The notes below the pieces were generated by a model. The model saw only the letters and a list, made by a program, of their open reading frames with translations. It had not been told where the DNA came from and did not search any database. This document shows positions 50,071 to 58,361 of a stretch of 64,000 nucleotides of DNA, piece by piece. Origin of the DNA: UBA2336 sp031395485 (GTDB lineage Bacteria; Bacteroidota; Bacteroidia; Cytophagales; Cyclobacteriaceae); assembly GCA_031395485.1 (NCBI GenBank), contig JANNUS010000006.1:248001-312000 (forward strand), given 5' to 3'. Numbering within the stretch: the stretch's first letter is position 1; every line of letters begins with the position of its first letter. Position numbers and translations under genes: made by a program.

Positions 50071-51186
50071 CTGAAAAAAGTCGTAATCATTGGAGGGGGT
50101 TTAGCTGGCTTAATTACCGGAATTAGACTGGCACGGCTAGCCATTCCCTGTATTCTAATTGAGAAAAAGAGATATCCATTTCACAGGGTTTGTGGCGAGT
50201 ACGTTTCTAACGAAACAACATCGTTCTTAAAAAATGAGGGGCTTTACCCCACTGCGCTAAATCCAGCACAGATAACTCAGTTTATGCTCAGTTCGGTTAG
50301 CGGAAAAAGCACACAACTTTCGTTAGATCTAGGCGGTTTTGGGATTAGTCGATACCAGTTCGATCTATTCCTTTACGAGAAAGCAAAAGAAGCTGGTGTT
50401 ACCTTTTTGTTGGATACCGAAGTTAATGAGGTACTTTTTGCTGGCGATGAGTTTCTAATTAAAACAGGCACTCAAAGTCTGGAGGCAGCAATCGTCATTG
50501 GCGCCTTTGGCAAACGTTCGAAGTTAGATAATTCGCTTGATCGTACTTTTTTTAAGAAACGGTCTCCCTATGTAGGTATCAAGTACCATATTCGAACGCA
50601 ACATCCGGGAAACCTGATTGCCCTACATAATTTTATGGGAGGATACTGCGGCATTAGTAACGTTGAAGATGGCAAGACAAACCTATGCTACCTTACACAC
50701 CGTGATAATTTAAAGCGGTATAAAAATATTCATGAGATGGAAGAAACCATTCTCTTTCAAAATCCTAATCTCAAATACATTTTCAAAAATTCTGAGTTTT
50801 TGTTTGAGAAGCCTGAAACAACAAACGAGATTTCATTCGAAACCAAAGACCCTGTTTGGAATCACATCTTGATGAGCGGTGATGCAGCTGGTATGATTAC
50901 TCCATTATGTGGCAATGGCATGGCCATGGCTATTCATTCCGCCAAAATTTTAAGTGACCTTATTAGAAAACACACAGAAAAGAAATTTTTTATTCGTGAC
51001 CACCTCGAACAAGAATACACCTATGCGTGGAATAAAATTTTTGCGAAACGTCTATGGGTAGGGCGGCTAATTCAAAATAGACTTTTCGGTAGTGCGTTCA
51101 CCTCTAATCTGGCCATTAAGCTTGCGGTCCATTCTAAACCAATCGCAAGGGCAATTATAAAAAATACACACGGTAAAATATTCTAA
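50071..51186 (+). CDS. FAD-dependent oxidoreductase, geranylgeranyl-reductase/hydroxylase type
   Basis: About 371 residues. The reading frame opens at 50059 and has no ATG, GTG or TTG before the FAD fold, which begins at once: KKVVIIGGGLAGLITGIRLA, then LIEKKRYPFHRVCGEYVSNET. The likely start is CTG (50071) or ATT (50068); an internal ATG at 50284 would remove the dinucleotide-binding motif. MSGDAAGMITPLCGNGMAMAIHSA is the second FAD motif of the group. Probably hydroxylates or reduces the product of the nearby type III PKS. Stop interlocks with ubiA-like in 4 bp. Confidence 0.8.
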   Translation: MKKVVIIGGGLAGLITGIRLARLAIPCILIEKKRYPFHRVCGEYVSNETTSFLKNEGLYPTALNPAQITQFMLSSVSGKSTQLSLDLGGFGISRYQFDLFLYEKAKEAGVTFLLDTEVNEVLFAGDEFLIKTGTQSLEAAIVIGAFGKRSKLDNSLDRTFFKKRSPYVGIKYHIRTQHPGNLIALHNFMGGYCGISNVEDGKTNLCYLTHRDNLKRYKNIHEMEETILFQNPNLKYIFKNSEFLFEKPETTNEISFETKDPVWNHILMSGDAAGMITPLCGNGMAMAIHSAKILSDLIRKHTEKKFFIRDHLEQEYTYAWNKIFAKRLWVGRLIQNRLFGSAFTSNLAIKLAVHSKPIARAIIKNTHGKIF

Positions 51187-52091
51187 TAACCCGCTTCAAT
51201 GGCCTGCAATACATGACTGCTTTCTAAGAAGAAGTATATAAAGAAAATATTTAAACAGGTAGCTGAAACGAAGTTAAGTCCCATTGTATAGCCATAGCTA
51301 GCGTTGCGCTCATCCTTTAATACTTTCACAAACCAAAACAAGAAAAAGGCCAACACAGGAGTTAGTGCTAGCAAGAAGCCGATCGTGTATTTTATTTCGA
51401 AGAGGCTAACAAAATAAAATATAAAACCAGCTACAGCAAATGAAAATGCTACAGCAGTAAAAACAAAAGTCCCCTTCACGCCAAGCATTAAGCTAAGCGT
51501 TCGGTCACCCCGTTTGGCATCCTCTTCGTGCTGATACACCTGTGTCATAGGGTAGTTGCCCCATAACATCAAACTGCTAAGGGTGGCAGGAATAAGTACG
51601 CTTGCATTCCAACAATTTTCTAAAGAAAAATTATTGATTCCAACATAGCACACAATGAATGTGAAAAAACCTTGAAACAATCCAGCAGCAATCCAGCCAA
51701 GTATTGGATATTTTTTTAGTCGGATGGCGGGGTGGCTATACGCCTTTGATATAAGTCCATAAATGAAAAGCATGCCAACAAACAATGCGTTGATTTTCCA
51801 AAACCCAAGTACTAACGCTACACTATCAAAGAGCAGTGCTAAATAATATAACCCTTTTTTAACCGGTGGTGGATTTTTCAGCCCTCCAATACTTTTCTCA
51901 TCTTTATCGAAATAGCTATTATACCCATTACTTGCCGGGTAAAGGAATACGTGAAGAATGACAAATACCCAAAACATTCTGCTTTCATTCAGGTTAGGAG
52001 AGATAGCCAACGCAAACAAAAAAACCGGAAGCAAAAAATATGAAAACGGAATACGAAGGTGTAGCCAGGAAGAGCGTTTTAGCATATGCAC
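51183..52091 (-). CDS. UbiA-family prenyltransferase
   Basis: 302 residues with about eight membrane helices. The first Asp-rich motif reads NGYNSYFDKDEKSIGGLKN (Asn58, Asp62, Asp64; the final Asp of NxxxDxxxD is Lys), and the second is QHEEDAKRGDRTL at about 182-194. UbiA enzymes attach polyprenyl chains to aromatic rings at the inner membrane. The gene is on the opposite strand within the PKS cluster, convergent with the flavoprotein and divergent from the 98-residue membrane protein gene. The substrate could be a PKS-derived resorcinol or an unrelated quinone precursor. Confidence 0.82.
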   Translation of the reverse strand: MHMLKRSSWLHLRIPFSYFLLPVFLFALAISPNLNESRMFWVFVILHVFLYPASNGYNSYFDKDEKSIGGLKNPPPVKKGLYYLALLFDSVALVLGFWKINALFVGMLFIYGLISKAYSHPAIRLKKYPILGWIAAGLFQGFFTFIVCYVGINNFSLENCWNASVLIPATLSSLMLWGNYPMTQVYQHEEDAKRGDRTLSLMLGVKGTFVFTAVAFSFAVAGFIFYFVSLFEIKYTIGFLLALTPVLAFFLFWFVKVLKDERNASYGYTMGLNFVSATCLNIFFIYFFLESSHVLQAIEAGY

Positions 52092-52165
52092 GAAGTTGGT
52101 AATAGGAATGACCTAAATTAGCAGAATTTGTACATCTTGTATATTCATTTGCAATAAATTACAGG

Positions 52166-52462
52166 ATGAGGTTTTACAAAAACATACTGCTTTCTGTTGT
52201 CGCGCTTCTCGACATCTACTTCTTTGTATTTTGGATAGTTGCTGCTAATCGCTACGAAACACATCCCGAAAGAATAGCTTTCTTTCTTACGGGTTGGCCG
52301 AGAATCAATTCCACAGGTAATTTAAATATTATTTTAAGTTCCGCAACCCTTGCCGCAGTTGTCGTTATTAACATGAATACAAAAAACAACCAGATATTTA
52401 GATTCGTACTTTCCATCATCTATATACTATTTCTTCTTCTTACAGCATGGAGTTATTTATGA
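52166..52462 (+). CDS. Small membrane protein in the type III PKS cluster
   Basis: 98 residues with three membrane helices at about 8-28, 54-68 and 77-96, connected by a loop NRYETHPERIAFFLTGWPRINSTG. No family recognised. It begins 28 bases before the PKS gene and is probably its co-transcribed leader. It might anchor or assist the pathway enzymes at the membrane. Confidence 0.6.
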   Translation: MRFYKNILLSVVALLDIYFFVFWIVAANRYETHPERIAFFLTGWPRINSTGNLNIILSSATLAAVVVINMNTKNNQIFRFVLSIIYILFLLLTAWSYL

Positions 52463-52490
52463 ATAATCACTACTGGTTAAGGTACAATAC

Positions 52491-53594
52491 ATGAGTTTTA
52501 TCACGTCTATTGGAACAGCGGTGCCTGCAAATCGCTTTAGTCAATCAACCCTTGGCGATTTTATGGTTAAAGCCATGCAGTTAGATTATGTGAATAGCCG
52601 AAAACTGAAAACGATTTTTCGGTCAAGTGGAATTTCTTATCGCCACTCAGTGCTTGATGACTATGGAAAGATTAGTGATTTCACATTTTACTCAACTGCC
52701 AAAGATTTTGAACCCTTTCCATCAACGGAAAAAAGAGTTTCTGAATACCGCAAGCACGCATTGACATTAAGTAAGCAAGCTGTTCAGGATTGCATCTCAA
52801 AGCGAAGTGACTTTAACCTCAGCTCTGTGACTCATTTGGTTACTGTTAGCTGTACCGGGATGTACGCACCCGGCTTGGATATCGATTTGGTGAAAGCCCT
52901 TGGCTTGCGCTTAGATGTTCAACGCACCGCTATAAACTTCATGGGTTGCTATGCAGCATTCAACGCCATTAAAGTAGGTGACGCCTTTTGCCATGCAAAC
53001 GGCAATGCCTGTGTGCTTATTGTTTGCACAGAAATGTGTAGTCTGCACTTTCAAAAGAAAAATACAGATGACAATCTATTAGCAAACGCCCTATTTGCAG
53101 ACGGTGCAGCAGCGCTTTTGTTGGAATCTAATCCAGCAAAAGGATGGAATCTTTCACCGGTGGCTTTTCATAACGCCTTATCGTTTACGGTTGAGCAACA
53201 CATGGCCTGGAATATTGGAAATTTTGGTTTCGAAATGAAGTTATCCTCGTATGTGCCCGATGTCATTCAAGGAGGAATACATACGTTGACTACCGAAATG
53301 TTAGAAAAAATAGACAAAAAGATTAGCGACATCAATCACTTTTCCATTCACCCGGGCGGAAAAAAAATTCTGGAAGTAATTGAAAAGGAATTGGGCATTA
53401 CAAAAGAACAAAACCAGTATGCTTATGAAATCTTGAATGATTACGGTAATATGTCTTCCCCAACGGTTTTGTTTGTACTGAATAAGGTTTTTAAAAACTT
53501 AACAACTCCCGATGAGGATTCTAATGTTTTAAGTTTTGCCTTTGGCCCAGGGCTTACTTTGGAAAGTATTTTGTTTACTGTTCACCTTCATTAA
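52491..53594 (+). CDS. Type III polyketide synthase
   Basis: 367 residues, chalcone/stilbene-synthase fold. The triad is complete: Cys153 in NFMGCYAAFNAIK, His287 in FSIHPGGKKILEVI, and Asn320 in ILNDYGNMSSPTVLF. The SCTGMYAPGLDIDLV segment and RTAINF are typical of bacterial alkylresorcinol/alkylpyrone-type enzymes. It would extend an acyl-CoA with malonyl-CoA and cyclise the chain. Followed after 3 bases by a methyltransferase gene. The exact starter and product cannot be read from sequence. Confidence 0.92.
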   Translation: MSFITSIGTAVPANRFSQSTLGDFMVKAMQLDYVNSRKLKTIFRSSGISYRHSVLDDYGKISDFTFYSTAKDFEPFPSTEKRVSEYRKHALTLSKQAVQDCISKRSDFNLSSVTHLVTVSCTGMYAPGLDIDLVKALGLRLDVQRTAINFMGCYAAFNAIKVGDAFCHANGNACVLIVCTEMCSLHFQKKNTDDNLLANALFADGAAALLLESNPAKGWNLSPVAFHNALSFTVEQHMAWNIGNFGFEMKLSSYVPDVIQGGIHTLTTEMLEKIDKKISDINHFSIHPGGKKILEVIEKELGITKEQNQYAYEILNDYGNMSSPTVLFVLNKVFKNLTTPDEDSNVLSFAFGPGLTLESILFTVHLH

Positions 53595-53597
53595 TTT

Positions 53598-54308
53598 ATG
53601 ATTCTGGATTTTTCTAAGCGATCTGCAGAAATTGAAATCATGGACAATTTGAATTGCTCAGGAGATGTGGTTAATCAAACTCTTAAAGAACTGGATACCA
53701 TTAATAAATTATTGGGCGGTAATAAAGTTACACTTCAGGGAATTGAATCGCTTGTAAAGAAAAAATTAGCTACCCGTTTACACGTTGTTGACCTCGGCTG
53801 TGGTAGTGGCGAATTGTTGAAGATCGTTGCACAAAAATTCCGAAAGTCAAACCCTCATTCTATTTTTTCAGGAATTGATGCAAATCCAAACATCGTACAG
53901 TATGCTCAAAAACATGTGTTGCATTTTCCTGAAGTCAGGATTTCTACAGCAGACATTTTAGACACTGAGTTTAAGCAGAAGAAATTCGACATTATACTGG
54001 CAACACTTTTTTTTCACCACTTTTCATCAACACAGCTAATTCAAATCTTTAAAGGTTTTAAACAACAGACCAGTTTGGGGGTTGTCATCAACGATCTGCA
54101 CCGGCATTGGCTGGCATACTATTCCATTAAAATTTTAACAAGATTTTTTTCTCGTTCCTCCATGGTGAAATATGATGCACCGCTTTCCGTACATCGTGGA
54201 TTCAAAAGAACCGAACTAATGGATATACTTCATCAAGCGGGCATTAAAAATTATACATTAAAATGGAAGTGGGCCTTTCGTTGGCAGGTAGTTATATCGA
54301 CAGCCTGA
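53598..54308 (+). CDS. SAM-dependent methyltransferase of the PKS cluster
   Basis: 236 residues. Motif I is VVDLGCGSGELLKIVAQ at about 64-80, then FSGIDANPNIVQYAQKH and FDIILATLFFHHFSS. The C-terminal part has VINDLHRHWLAYYSIKIL, a feature of small-molecule methyltransferases that act on lipid-like or aromatic substrates. Only 3 bases separate it from the PKS stop, so co-transcription is near certain. By analogy with SrsB it may O- or C-methylate a resorcinol or quinol. Confidence 0.85.
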   Translation: MILDFSKRSAEIEIMDNLNCSGDVVNQTLKELDTINKLLGGNKVTLQGIESLVKKKLATRLHVVDLGCGSGELLKIVAQKFRKSNPHSIFSGIDANPNIVQYAQKHVLHFPEVRISTADILDTEFKQKKFDIILATLFFHHFSSTQLIQIFKGFKQQTSLGVVINDLHRHWLAYYSIKILTRFFSRSSMVKYDAPLSVHRGFKRTELMDILHQAGIKNYTLKWKWAFRWQVVISTA

Positions 54309-54311
54309 AAA

Positions 54312-54343
54312 AAAGTATACCCTGATGGCTAATAATATACTTT
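54312..54343. terminator. Possible AT-rich bidirectional hairpin between convergent genes
   Basis: AAAGTATA and TATACTTT are perfect complements 16 bases apart, in the 53-base gap between the convergent methyltransferase and the next gene. The stem is short and AT-rich. Confidence 0.3.
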
Positions 54344-54361
54344 AAATTAATCCACTTTTAC

Positions 54362-55777
54362 TTAGTCCCACTTCTCAACAAGTTTTGCAAATTGATCTTG
54401 TCTCTTTTTTGTGTAGCGTTGCTTCACCTTATCCCAATCAATTTTCGTATCTAAAATTTCAAAATTCACAAAGCCATCTGCTTTCTTGTATTTAAAAGAA
54501 TCACTGTTGCCAAATCCTAAGTTGTACAACCGTTTTAATACATCGGTGTCCTGTTTGCCTTCATTGTCGGTATACTCAAAAACATTTGCGTATAACCCTA
54601 AACTTCCTGATCCTTCGAAATCACCCTCGTTTAACATATCTGTATTACAAGAAAATTGGCGAATATGAGAAAGGGAAACAACCGTTTTGTAACGGGTGCT
54701 CCACCAGTCATCTACAGGCATGTTTTTAATTTGCTTTAAAGGGATTTGAACTTGTTGTACAGCCGTAAAAATGGTGGTGCCGTACACCTTGTTTAATTCA
54801 GCTACTGTTTCATCCAAAATTCCTGGCTGAACAAATTCCGCTTCCACTACTCCTTCAAAGCCAACTATTTTCGGGTCCTTCATGCCAGCAATACCACCTT
54901 CCCCTATGAATAGTCTGGTCTTTTGGTCTTGCATTACCACGGCAATTTTGTGACCATCGGCTTCATACCTTTTTATTTTTGCAGTGAAGGCTTCCTTTTT
55001 GGGTGGCAAATTTGGTTTTAATGATGCGATCTCCGCTGCAACCGTTACGGGGCGAGAAGCAGCAAATTCTTTTTTCGCATTCGCAACACTGTCTTTAGTT
55101 TCTTTAATGGCCTGCTTTACTTCTCCTATTGTGGGAGCATTGCTACCTCCTTTACCATTTTTTCCAAACCAAGGATAGTATTTTATTTTACCCGGGTTAT
55201 TTTTTTCGAACCACGCATTATACTCATCCACTACATTGAGGTAGGTAATAAACCCGTACCCCTTTTCCTCATTGGTTACTTTGCTTGCTAATTCTGCATA
55301 GTCACTTACGAGCTGACTCATTTTCTTTTTGTATCCCAATACTAAGGATGCGTTTGTTTCCGATTGTCCGTTCTTAGAGATCAGATCACTCGTTACAGGG
55401 GTGAAGTTATCGGTACCTGCATTGGAGGTTTTAACCGCTGTGGTGATATACGTGATGTGTTCTATTACACCCTGTCTGTTTAATATTACCCATTGCATGC
55501 CTGCAGGGGTGGATCGTTCAACCCAGCACTGATTGTTCATGTAGAAGGTCTCAATCAACCCCTTGTCAATATTGCCTGCAGTATTGGTTTCAAGGGGATT
55601 TTTAGTCCCCATTTGTATACCCGGATGAGAATACTTTGCATAAAGCTTTTTTGTTTCGCCTGATTTGAAAATAATGGTGCAATCGAAGGATTTACCATAG
55701 TCGGAAGGATTAAACTGTGCGAATAGCTGCCCCTGAATTAGGAGCAGGCAAAAAACAGAAAGAATTTTTTTATTCAT
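54362..55777 (-). CDS. Secreted protein of unknown function
   Basis: 471 residues from ATG 55777 with a signal peptide (MNKKILSVFCLLLIQGQLFAQ); a longer TTG start at 55816 would spoil the signal. No family recognised. Visible parts are FNPSDYGKSFDCTIIFKSGETKKLYAKYSHPG, WVERSTPAGMQWVILNRQGVIEH, a helical charged middle (KQAIKETKDSVANAKKEFAAS), and a repeat-poor C-terminus rich in Lys and Asp. The length and single domain-like spread suggest a periplasmic or surface protein. Confidence 0.6.
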   Translation of the reverse strand: MNKKILSVFCLLLIQGQLFAQFNPSDYGKSFDCTIIFKSGETKKLYAKYSHPGIQMGTKNPLETNTAGNIDKGLIETFYMNNQCWVERSTPAGMQWVILNRQGVIEHITYITTAVKTSNAGTDNFTPVTSDLISKNGQSETNASLVLGYKKKMSQLVSDYAELASKVTNEEKGYGFITYLNVVDEYNAWFEKNNPGKIKYYPWFGKNGKGGSNAPTIGEVKQAIKETKDSVANAKKEFAASRPVTVAAEIASLKPNLPPKKEAFTAKIKRYEADGHKIAVVMQDQKTRLFIGEGGIAGMKDPKIVGFEGVVEAEFVQPGILDETVAELNKVYGTTIFTAVQQVQIPLKQIKNMPVDDWWSTRYKTVVSLSHIRQFSCNTDMLNEGDFEGSGSLGLYANVFEYTDNEGKQDTDVLKRLYNLGFGNSDSFKYKKADGFVNFEILDTKIDWDKVKQRYTKKRQDQFAKLVEKWD

Positions 55778-55855
55778 AAGACAGTAAAATTTAAGGTGTG
55801 TTTGCACAGTAATCAAAGATCAATTCTATATCTACCAAAGACCTCTCTAAAAACC

Positions 55856-55933
55856 TTGTCAGGTTGAGCTTATAGAAACTAATTAGTTGCTTTTTTGTAT
55901 TCCAAAACGACTTCGACAAGCTTAGTCTGACAA
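55856..55933. repeat. REP-like imperfect inverted repeat
   Basis: Left arm TTGTCAGGTTGAGCTTATAGAA (shown in part; 55856-55877) pairs with the right arm TTCGACAAGCTTAGTCTGAC (55912-55931, extending to 55933). The arms match at most positions. The TTGTCAGgTTGAGCTTgTcGAA type sequence resembles intergenic repeats I know from other Bacteroidota genomes. Confidence 0.6.
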
Positions 55934-56035
55934 ATAATTTAGGTTTTTCAAGATGCCTGCGTCACCACATGTTGCTACCACGAGCAGCACTGCCACATAT
56001 CAATTTTCAAATTTCATAATCTTTGGAGGCTTTAA

Positions 56036-56485
56036 CTATTGCTTTTCAAGCGTGAAGGACTTCTGATAAAACAGAAATTGCCCAGGGTTATTCTCTTCAT
56101 AATCAGCATGCACCGTTGGTTCATCTTGTGTCCAGTACATGGTGCTTGAGCCATCAAATTCAACATTCCAAACCTCTGTATCACCGCCACCAATACTCAC
56201 CGAAATTACTCCGCTTGAAAATTCATAGTCAAAGGTTCCAAAAGAAGCTAATGTAATTTCGTTCGCGGTAAAAATAAAATTTTCATCAATAAACTCAGGA
56301 TCCGGATCATTAGTATTAATTATTTCTCCGACTCCTGTCGTACCAATTTCTTGCCATTCTATACCTGCAGCATCCGTAACAAGCCATGTTCCGGAAAGGC
56401 TATTTGCTTTCTCATCATCACCGCATCCGGTAAAAAATAAAATAGCCCCTAGGGCGATCATGAATAATACGAGGTTCTTTTTCAT
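56036..56485 (-). CDS. Lipocalin-like lipoprotein
   Basis: 149 residues with lipobox FFTGC (Cys21). The mature part begins LSGTWLVTDAAGIEWQEIG and runs as alternating strands (FDYEFSSGVISVSIGG, EVWNVEFDGSSTMYWT), as in the lipocalin-like lipoproteins common in Bacteroidota. Acidic. Function unknown; it is probably surface- or periplasm-facing. Single gene, divergent from the next. Confidence 0.65.
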   Translation of the reverse strand: MKKNLVLFMIALGAILFFTGCGDDEKANSLSGTWLVTDAAGIEWQEIGTTGVGEIINTNDPDPEFIDENFIFTANEITLASFGTFDYEFSSGVISVSIGGGDTEVWNVEFDGSSTMYWTQDEPTVHADYEENNPGQFLFYQKSFTLEKQ

Positions 56486-56637
56486 TGGTTGGTTGGGTTA
56501 AGTATTAACAAGCTATAGAAAATTGAGCTTAGAATGATTATAAACATCTTGATTACAAGATGCTTGAGGTCGAGGGTTGAATTTTGAATAATCTGGCACA
56601 ATTTTTACTACTTTTAGATTATCTAATTCAACCTTCT

Positions 56638-57201
56638 ATGAAATTTGTCTCAAAAATCCTCTTTGTACTTACTGTATTCATTGCAGTTGCCTGTGCTTCT
56701 GGTGTGCTTGGTAAAAAAGTAAAAGAACCCTTTCAGGGCAGTGCCTACGAATCAAACAATCGGTTTTGGCGCGGTACCGGAAAAGGATCTAGCATAAAAG
56801 ACAACATTGCGCGTGGCAAGGCCGATATTGACGCAAAAGCACAATTGGCAGGGCAGGTAAATACTACGATGAAACAAGTAGCAGATCAATACCTGGGGCA
56901 AACCGAAAATGCTGAAGCGGCTGATGTCGCTGATAAATTTCAAAGCCTGGTTCGTCAGATTATGAACACAAACATTTCTGATCTGCGCAAGATGGGCGAA
57001 ACAAAATTCTTTAATGACGAAACTAAAGAGTATTCGATTTTTATAGCATACGAAATAAAAAAGAATGCCATGTTGCGCTTCATGAAAAAACAAGCCAAGG
57101 TGGAAGAAAAAATTACAGAACGTCAGCGCGAATTAATTGAAAAGATTATTGATGAAGAGATAAAGAAAGCTGACGCAGCAGATGCTGAAGCCGACCAGTA
57201 G
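56638..57201 (+). CDS. LPP20-like lipoprotein
   Basis: 187 residues from ATG 56638 with lipobox AVAC (Cys19). After the lipid site comes NRFWRGTGKGSSIKDNIARGKADIDAKAQLAGQVNTTMKQVADQYL, which has the fRGxGxGxS and alternating Ala-rich helix of LPP20/DUF-like lipoproteins. The C-terminus is highly charged, coiled-coil-prone (EEKITERQRELIEKIIDEEIKK). An upstream start at 56584 is unlikely. A strong terminator follows. Confidence 0.65.
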   Translation: MKFVSKILFVLTVFIAVACASGVLGKKVKEPFQGSAYESNNRFWRGTGKGSSIKDNIARGKADIDAKAQLAGQVNTTMKQVADQYLGQTENAEAADVADKFQSLVRQIMNTNISDLRKMGETKFFNDETKEYSIFIAYEIKKNAMLRFMKKQAKVEEKITERQRELIEKIIDEEIKKADAADAEADQ

Positions 57202-57226
57202 AGAATAGACCGTTACGATAAAGATT

Positions 57227-57259
57227 AAAGCCTGTTGGTATCCTCACAACAGGCTTTTT
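57227..57259 (+). terminator. Rho-independent terminator after the LPP20-like gene
   Basis: An 11-bp stem AAAGCCTGTTG / CAACAGGCTTT with a short loop is followed by T residues, 26 bases after the stop. Confidence 0.85.
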
Positions 57260-57373
57260 CATTTTGGGTGCAACCGAAAGCATACTTTGATAATACAAGA
57301 ACATACGTATCACCGGCTTTCCATAAACTCAGGAAAGAGGCAGCCAATAGTAGTGAGTGAGTAACCCCTCGTG

Positions 57374-57381
57374 TATATTTG
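57374..57381 (+). promoter_or_regulatory. -7 type promoter box for the deoxynucleoside kinase, 4 nt before the ATG
   Basis: TATATTTG, exact TAnnTTTG, followed by TAGT and the ATG at 57386. An in-frame GTG at 57371 lies upstream of the box and is not a likely start. Confidence 0.45.
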
Positions 57382-57385
57382 TAGT

Positions 57386-58018
57386 ATGCCATCCGCCCTT
57401 AAACACATCGCCATTGCAGGCAACATTGGTTGTGGAAAAACAACGTTGGCCGAAAAGCTTTCAAAACATTATGGTTGGAGTCCGTTATACGAATCAGTAG
57501 AGCACAACCCTTATCTACGTGATTTCTATAAGGACATGACGCGTTGGGCATTTCACTTGCAGATTTATTTCCTCAATAGCCGCTTCCGGCAGATCAATGA
57601 AATCCGTGTAAACAATAAAACCACGGTGCAAGACCGAACGATTTATGAAGACGCCCGCATTTTTGCAATGAACTTGCACACGAGTGGCCATATTAACGAT
57701 CGCGATTATCAAAGTTATCTCGACATTTTTAATTCGATGATAAACTTTGTGCAGCCCCCCGATTTACTTATTTATCTACGTGCCGATGTACCAAAATTGG
57801 TGCGGCAAATACAAAAGCGCGACCGTGATTTTGAATACGCAATGCGACTCGATTATCTCAAAAATTTAAATGAACATTACGAAAATTGGATTAGCAGTTA
57901 TACACTGGGGCGATTGTTAATCATTGATGTAAACGAACTTGATTTCGTTAAACATATTGATGACTTCGCCTTTATTGTTGGGAAGGTTGACTTGGAGTTA
58001 AATAATTTGTTTAGCTAA
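57386..58018 (+). CDS. Deoxynucleoside kinase
   Basis: 210 residues from ATG 57386. The P-loop is IAGNIGCGKTTLAEKLS at about 9-25; TVQDRTIYEDARIFAMNLH with the ERS/DRT-type motif and RGRDFEYAMR-like QKRDRDFEYAMRLDYLKNL with the LID arginines follow, as in Dm-dNK, dGK and dAK. It phosphorylates deoxynucleosides for salvage; deoxyadenosine or deoxyguanosine are the usual bacterial substrates. The stop interlocks with the next convergent gene in 4 bp. Confidence 0.93.
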   Translation: MPSALKHIAIAGNIGCGKTTLAEKLSKHYGWSPLYESVEHNPYLRDFYKDMTRWAFHLQIYFLNSRFRQINEIRVNNKTTVQDRTIYEDARIFAMNLHTSGHINDRDYQSYLDIFNSMINFVQPPDLLIYLRADVPKLVRQIQKRDRDFEYAMRLDYLKNLNEHYENWISSYTLGRLLIIDVNELDFVKHIDDFAFIVGKVDLELNNLFS

Positions 58019-58350
58019 CAATGCTTACTCTTACTTTTTGCCATTCTTACACCGCTCCAGTTCCTGAGGGTTGATACGAGTTGGTTATTCATTCGGTTCA
58101 TGGCTTCCATTGCCCGCTGTTCTTCAAACTCAGCTGCTGCTTTTTGTACTAAAATTTCTCCATGCATTTTTTCCGCTGAAATTCGTTGGTTGTCTGCTTC
58201 CAATTTCTGAACAAAGGCGTACACTAAAAATAACACAGAAACTACTGTGGCCATTGCCAATACTACTGCTCTTCTAAGATTTCTACTCTTTTCTGCTTTT
58301 GACTGTGGCGGAATTTGCTTCAGCATTTGAATTTGTTCCTCGGCATTCAT
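58015..58350 (-). CDS. Small membrane protein with coiled coil (paralogue 2)
   Basis: 111 residues from MNAEEQIQMLKQIPPQSK. One membrane helix at about 28-46 (AVVLAMATVVSVLFLVYAF) and a charged helix of about 50 residues (EADNQRISAEKMHGEILVQKAAAEFEEQRAMEAMN) with heptad character. It opens with the same MNAEEQ as the preceding gene and shares layout, so the two are tandem paralogues. Function unknown. It closes a five-gene run of PBP4, nagZ and dinB genes. Confidence 0.6.
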   Translation of the reverse strand: MNAEEQIQMLKQIPPQSKAEKSRNLRRAVVLAMATVVSVLFLVYAFVQKLEADNQRISAEKMHGEILVQKAAAEFEEQRAMEAMNRMNNQLVSTLRNWSGVRMAKSKSKHC

Positions 58351-58361
58351 ATCAAGCAAGA

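Noticed and set aside
50284..51186. ATG at 50284 as start of the FAD oxidoreductase
   Set aside because: It removes the GGGLAG FAD-binding motif, which is present in frame upstream without any stop.
52166..52462. 98-residue protein as a toxin or immunity protein
   Set aside because: Three membrane helices and its place before the PKS gene give no support for a toxin role.
57371..57385. GTG at 57371 as start of the deoxynucleoside kinase
   Set aside because: It lies upstream of the TATATTTG box and adds five residues with no family support; the ATG at 57386 fits better.
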